The translations under genes and the position numbers were made by a program. The notes under the pieces were generated by a model that was not told the origin of the DNA, ran no database searches, and was given only the letters and a program-made list of their open reading frames with translations. From Cyclina sinensis (Eukaryota; Mollusca; Bivalvia; Venerida; Veneridae), in contig JAAONU010000018.1 in assembly GCA_012932295.1 (NCBI GenBank), positions 1,606,206-1,670,205 of the forward strand: DNA of 64,000 nt. The letters are read 5' to 3'. This document shows positions 39,201-45,200 of this stretch, piece after piece. Within the stretch, counting starts at the first letter, position 1, and each line of letters opens with the position of its first letter.

Positions 39201-42200
39201 AACTTAAATACATAGATATAGAAGCTAAAACAAAGGCAGAACTTGAAAGGATACAAACCCAAAGGGAGATTGACATAGCAGAGGCAAAAATTGAAGCATT
39301 AGACAGCACCAATCCCTTTATGCCCAATACGTCCCTGTCAACGGAGACTTCAGTTCTTGACCGAGTCAATGACTATTTAGACGCTCACACTCACTTATAC
39401 CATTCAAATGAGAATAGAGAAATTTCTGCTCAACCTTTGGAGAATTCTAAGGCTTGCGCCCAAATTCACACTGTAAAGGAGGAATTCACTGACCCAGTTA
39501 CACCAGCTGCTATCCCCTGTCCTGCCTCCTTGGATCCCAGTGTTCCAGACTTTGTACCTTTGAGACCTGTTCATCTTGACTCAAGAAACGTCAACTCCTT
39601 AGATGTAGCTGTAAACACCACTAATTCTGACAACTTTTCTTCATTTGCACCTAATTCTGTTGCCGTTCCTATGGCATCAAATTATCAGTTATCCAAAGTG
39701 TCAAGTGATCAAGGCCTAATTGATCTTGCAAGATCGCTTGCAGAGCAAGTTTCTCTAAATAGATTACCTTCACCAGAGCCCGGCATGTTCTATGGGGACC
39801 CTATACAATACCCTTCATGGAAGCTAGCATTTAAAACTCTTGTTGAGAGCAGACACATTCCTGATGCTGAAAAGATTCATTATTTAAAAAAATACATTGG
39901 AGGCCCAGTTAAGCAAGTTATTGAAAATTACCTTTTGTTAGCCAGTGATGACGCATATGATAAGGCTAGGAAATTGTTAGATGAAAGGTATGGGGATCCT
40001 TTTACTGTAGCAAATGCGTTTAGAGCAAAACTTGACTCTTGGCCAAAACTAAGTCCTAAGGACGCAAGTAGTCTTTTGAAATTTTCTGATTTCCTAAAGC
40101 AGTGTCTTACTGCAATGCAAACCATCTCCCATCTCAGTGTTCTCAATGACGCCGTTGAGAATCGCAAGATGTTAGCAAAATTGCCAGAGTGGTTGGTCTC
40201 CAGATGGAACCGTCTTGTGGTAGCTCACAAAGAATCCCATAACGAGTTCCCTCCCTTTGAAGCATTTGAAGCCTTCATTGCGAAAGAGGCTAAAATTGCC
40301 TGTAACCCCATAACTTCCGTTCAGTCCATCAAGGGGGATGTAAGTCACCATGACAAAGAAGGATTTGAAAAACCAAAGAGGTTTTCTTACAAGGGGAGGT
40401 CATTGTTCACAGGAACCAGTGAGAATAAGTATTTCTCAAATGACACACCCAATCGTAATAAGTCTGATATCCAATGTCTGTTCTGTTCAAGATCAGGCCA
40501 TGAACTTGATCTTTGTAAAAATTACCTTTCAAAGACACTTGAAGAACGAAAGGCCTTTGCTGGTGATAAGAAACTGTGTTTTGGCTGTCTTTCTCCGGGC
40601 CACCTTTCTAGGGGATGTAAAAGACGAAAACAGTGTAAAACATGTTCCAAATTCCATCCCACCTCACTTCATGGAGATAAGGTACCGATAAAGTCTAGCG
40701 CTTCACAAGGCAATTCTCATAAGGACCAAGCAACTAAGACAGATGTAAGCGAAATGACACAAGGCAATACTTCTAAGAAACAAATGACTAAATCAGAAGT
40801 AAGTGAAAGGGCCCAAGCAATGTTGTCTGATTCATCATGTCTGAGTAGTCGTAGCTCTAGCAATAAATGTTCTATGGTGGTTCCGGTCTTTTTGTCACAG
40901 CGTGATAACCCCAACATGGAAAGACTTGTGTACGCTATGCTAGACTCTCAGTCTGATACAACCTTTATCTTGAATGATACCTGTGATGCACTTGGACTAG
41001 TTGGCCCTAAGGTGACCCTCCTCCTTTCCACGATGTCTCACAAGGATATAAAGGTAGAAAGTTCAAAAATTGGTGGTCTTGTTATCCGTGGTTTTGATAG
41101 TACAGTTAAGATTCACTTGCCTGACACTTTCACAAGAGAAGTGATACCAGCTAACAGAGCTCACATACCTTCCCCTGAAATGGCAAAACATTGGCCACAT
41201 CTTAAAGGTATAGCAGATAAGTTAATGCCAGTTGCTGATTGCGAGGTTGGATTGCTTGTTGGATACAATTGTGCTCGAGCCCTCATGCCGCGCGAAGTGA
41301 TTCCTCCCATTGATCAAGGTCCCTTTGGTCAGCGTACAGATCTCGGGTGGGGAATAGTAGGCATAGTTGGTCAGAGTGATCTTTCGAATGATCAGAATGA
41401 TTGCATCGGGCTTAGTCATAGAATTTGTACGTTAGAGATTCCGACCGCTCTTGTGCCAAAAACCGAACAACATGGCTGTAGAAATGAGGTAACATACTCG
41501 TTTAAATCTCGAGTCAAGGTTGCCAGCCCTGTTGAAATTGCGAAGGCCACAGAGTTGGATATTTGTGATAATCTAATCACATGTACTCAGATCTCTCAAG
41601 AAGACCGGATATTTTTAGAGAAAATGACTTCAGGTATCAAATTTGTTGACGGTCATTATTCAATGCCTTTACCATTTAAGGATGACAAACCTAATCTGCC
41701 AAACAATCGGTCTATGGCTCTTAGAAGGTTAGAAGGACTGAAGAAGCGTTTCCAGCGTGACAACGAATACTGTAAACTTTATGAACAATTCATAAGTAAC
41801 TTGATTAAGAGTGGTCATGCTGAGGTTATGAGTGACCCAGATCTACAAGTAACTGGTGGTCATGAGTGGTACATCCCACACCATGGGGTTTTCCACCCTA
41901 AGAAGCCAGGAAAGTTGCGGGTAGTTTTTGATTGTAGCTCAGTTCACGATGGTCAAAGTCTGAATGGTCACCTTTTGCAAGGTCCCGATATGACAAACAC
42001 ACTTATTGGGGTTCTCAGTCGTTTCCGCTTGGAAAAAATTGCGTTTGTTTGTGACATCGAGCAAATGTTCCACCAGTTCAGAGTTGATGAAGAATATCGC
42101 AACTATCTAAGGTTCCTTTGGTGGTCGTATAGTAGTTTCTCGAAGGTAGTTGTGTACCGTATGTGTGTTCACCTGTTTGGTGCTTCTTCGTCCCCCGGAT

Positions 42201-45200
42201 GTGCCAATTTTGGGTTGAAACAGATTGCCAAGGACAATGAAGCTGAATTTGGGGAAGACGTTGCTAACTTCTTACGCTTCAATTTTTATGTTGATGACGG
42301 ACTCAAGTCTGTTTCATCTGTTGAAGAAGCTATTCACATGATAGACTCTAGTCAAGCAATGTGTAGAAAGGGAGGCGTTAGGTTGCATAAGTTCTCAAGT
42401 AATAGCAGGGAAGTTCTAAGTCATGTTTTACCAGAAGACAGAGCTAGTGGATTGGAAAATATTGAAATCTGTAATGATGGTCTTCATGTTGAGAGAACGT
42501 TAGGCGTTCAGTGGTGTATTGAGTCTGATTCATTTCAGTTCAGAATTGTTTTGAGTGACAAACCGTTAACCAGACGAGGAGTTCTTTCAACAGTTAGTTC
42601 TGTGTATGACCCCTTGGGATTTATCTCGCCAGTTATTTTGGTGGGCAAACAGATACTGCAACAGTTATGTGCGCAAAATGCAGACTGGGATGATCCAATT
42701 CCTGAGGTTTTGAAATTAAAATGGGAACAATGGAGGAATGAACTGAGTATTCTTGGCTCACTTAAGATAAGCAGGTGTTTTAAGCCAAAGGCTTTCGGTG
42801 AAGTCACCACCGTCGAAATACACCATTTTTCAGACGCCAGTACTGAAGGCTACGGGCAGTGTTCCTATCTAAGGCTAGTAGATAATAAGGAGCATGTTCA
42901 TTGTTCACTACTTATGAGCAAGTCAAAGGTTGCACCAGTCAAGTTTGTCACAATTCCTCGTTTAGAATTGGCTGCTGCTGTTGTCTCAGTTAAAATCAGT
43001 GCCTTGTTGCAACAAGAATTGCAATTCCCAAATGCACAGGAGTACTTTTGGACAGATAGTAAGGTAGTTATTGGCTATATTAGGAACGATGCACGACGAT
43101 TTCATATATTTGTAGCTAACCGTGTCCAACAGATCCGAAGTCATACCAGTCCATCTCAGTGGAGGTACGTTGAGTCAGGACTCAATCCTGCTGATAGTGC
43201 TTCCAGAGGTATATCAGCCAATACTCTCGTGTATAAGTCAAATTGGTTTAGAGGTCCAGATTTTTTATGGGACACTAAACTTCCTCCTAATGAAGATGTT
43301 ATCCCGCCTGTCGCGGATGATGATAAGGAACAGAGAAAGGTTCAAGTGCTTGACACATTTGCGTCGCCTGCCAGTACGAAGGAAATCTGTTCACGTTTTG
43401 ATTATTTTTCCAGCTGGAAACGTTTGAAATCTGCAATTGTCATGTGTCGTAGGTATATAACGTTTCTGAAAAGGCGCATTTTGGATAGATCCACAAAGCC
43501 CATTCAGCCCAAGGTTCAGATGGCACCAGAGAAAAGTTACGGGTCTGTCGTTTCAGTAAGAGATCTTGTGTTAGCAGAACAAATCATTGTTAAGGCTGTA
43601 CAAGCAGATGCGTTTTGTAGAGAAATAGAGGCTCTTAATAATTTGCATATTTCAGAGAAGGCTTCAAGTCAGGAGGCACTTAAGCTTAGAAAATATGCGC
43701 TTAAGGGAAATTCTCCCATTTTCCGTCTAGATCCCTTTCTTGATGAGTTTGGACTCTTGCGTGTTGGTGGTCGCATGAAACGAGCAGAGGTGACATTCAG
43801 TTTTAAACATCCGGTAATTCTTCCTAGAAGGGGACATGTAACCCAACTCATTATTCGTCACTTTCACGAGAGTGTTCACCACCAAGGCAGAGGAATTACT
43901 GTGAACGAGATCCGTTCCAATGGTTTTTGGATTGTTAATCTCAATTCAAGTGTTTCTAGCTTTATTTCTGGTTGTGTAGTATGTAAGAGGTTGCGTGGAA
44001 CCCTTCAGGTTCAGAAAATGGCAGACTTGCCGATAGACAGACTTGAACCCGCACCTCCTTTCACATACAGTGGAGTAGATTACTTTGGCCCTTGGTACGT
44101 TAGAGAAGGCCGCAAGGAGCTTAAAAGATATGGTGCCATATTTACCTGCTTGCTATGTCGTGCGGTTCATATAGAAGTTGCTGCTTCGCTAGATACGGAC
44201 TCTTTCATAAATGCTTTGCGTAGGTTTTTGTCTGTACGAGGCCCAATTCGAGTACTTCGGTCGGACAGAGGCACCAATTTTATCGGTGCAGCTCGAGAAC
44301 TGAGAGAGGCTGTTTCGGAAATGGATGATAACCGTGTATGTCAGTATCTGCTTGAAAACGGTTGTGATTATGCTGTATTCAAAACAAATGTTCCATCTGC
44401 CAGTCATATGGGCGGGGTATGGGAACGTCAAATAAGGTCGGTTCGAAATGTTCTTAATGCTCTGATGTACCAGCATGGTTCCCAGATTGATGATGAAGGC
44501 CTTAGAACCTTCATGTGTGAAGCTGCCGCTGTAGTAAATAGCAGACCCTTGACTGTGGAAAATCTTAACGACCCACTGTCTCTTGAACCCTTGACACCAA
44601 ATCATTTGTTGACCATGAAAACAAAGATTGTCCTTCCGCCGCCTGGTGAATTCCAAAAATCTGATCTTTATTCAAGAAAACGCTGGAGGCGCGTTCAGTA
44701 TTTGGCCGATGAATTTTGGTCGCGCTGGCGAAAGGAATTTTTGCAAAATTTGCAAGCAAGAAGCAAATGGGTCAGACCAGAACAGAATTTGTCCATTGGA
44801 GACATAGTTCTAGTCAAAGATGACAATGTCCCAAGGTATCAGTGGTCTCTAGGACGGGTAATGCAAGCGGAGCCCGACGAAGATGGTCATGTTAGAAAGG
44901 TAACTGTTGCTATTGGTGACAGTAATATCGATAAGAATGGAAAGCGCAACAAGCCTCTCAGTCTTTTGGAACGGCCAATCCATAAATTGGTCCTGCTCTG
45001 CGAATCAGGGTAATTCCCCGTCGGGAAGCCAAGGGATAATAAGTTTCAACTGATCTTCATGAAACTTTACAAACAGTTGCAATCGACAATGACAATGTAT
45101 TTTTTTGGTATTAATTTTTTTTTTTTTTTTTTTATTTTTTTTATATGAGATAATTTCAGACAGGTCACATTATTATAACAAAGGATTAAAGGAGAGTACA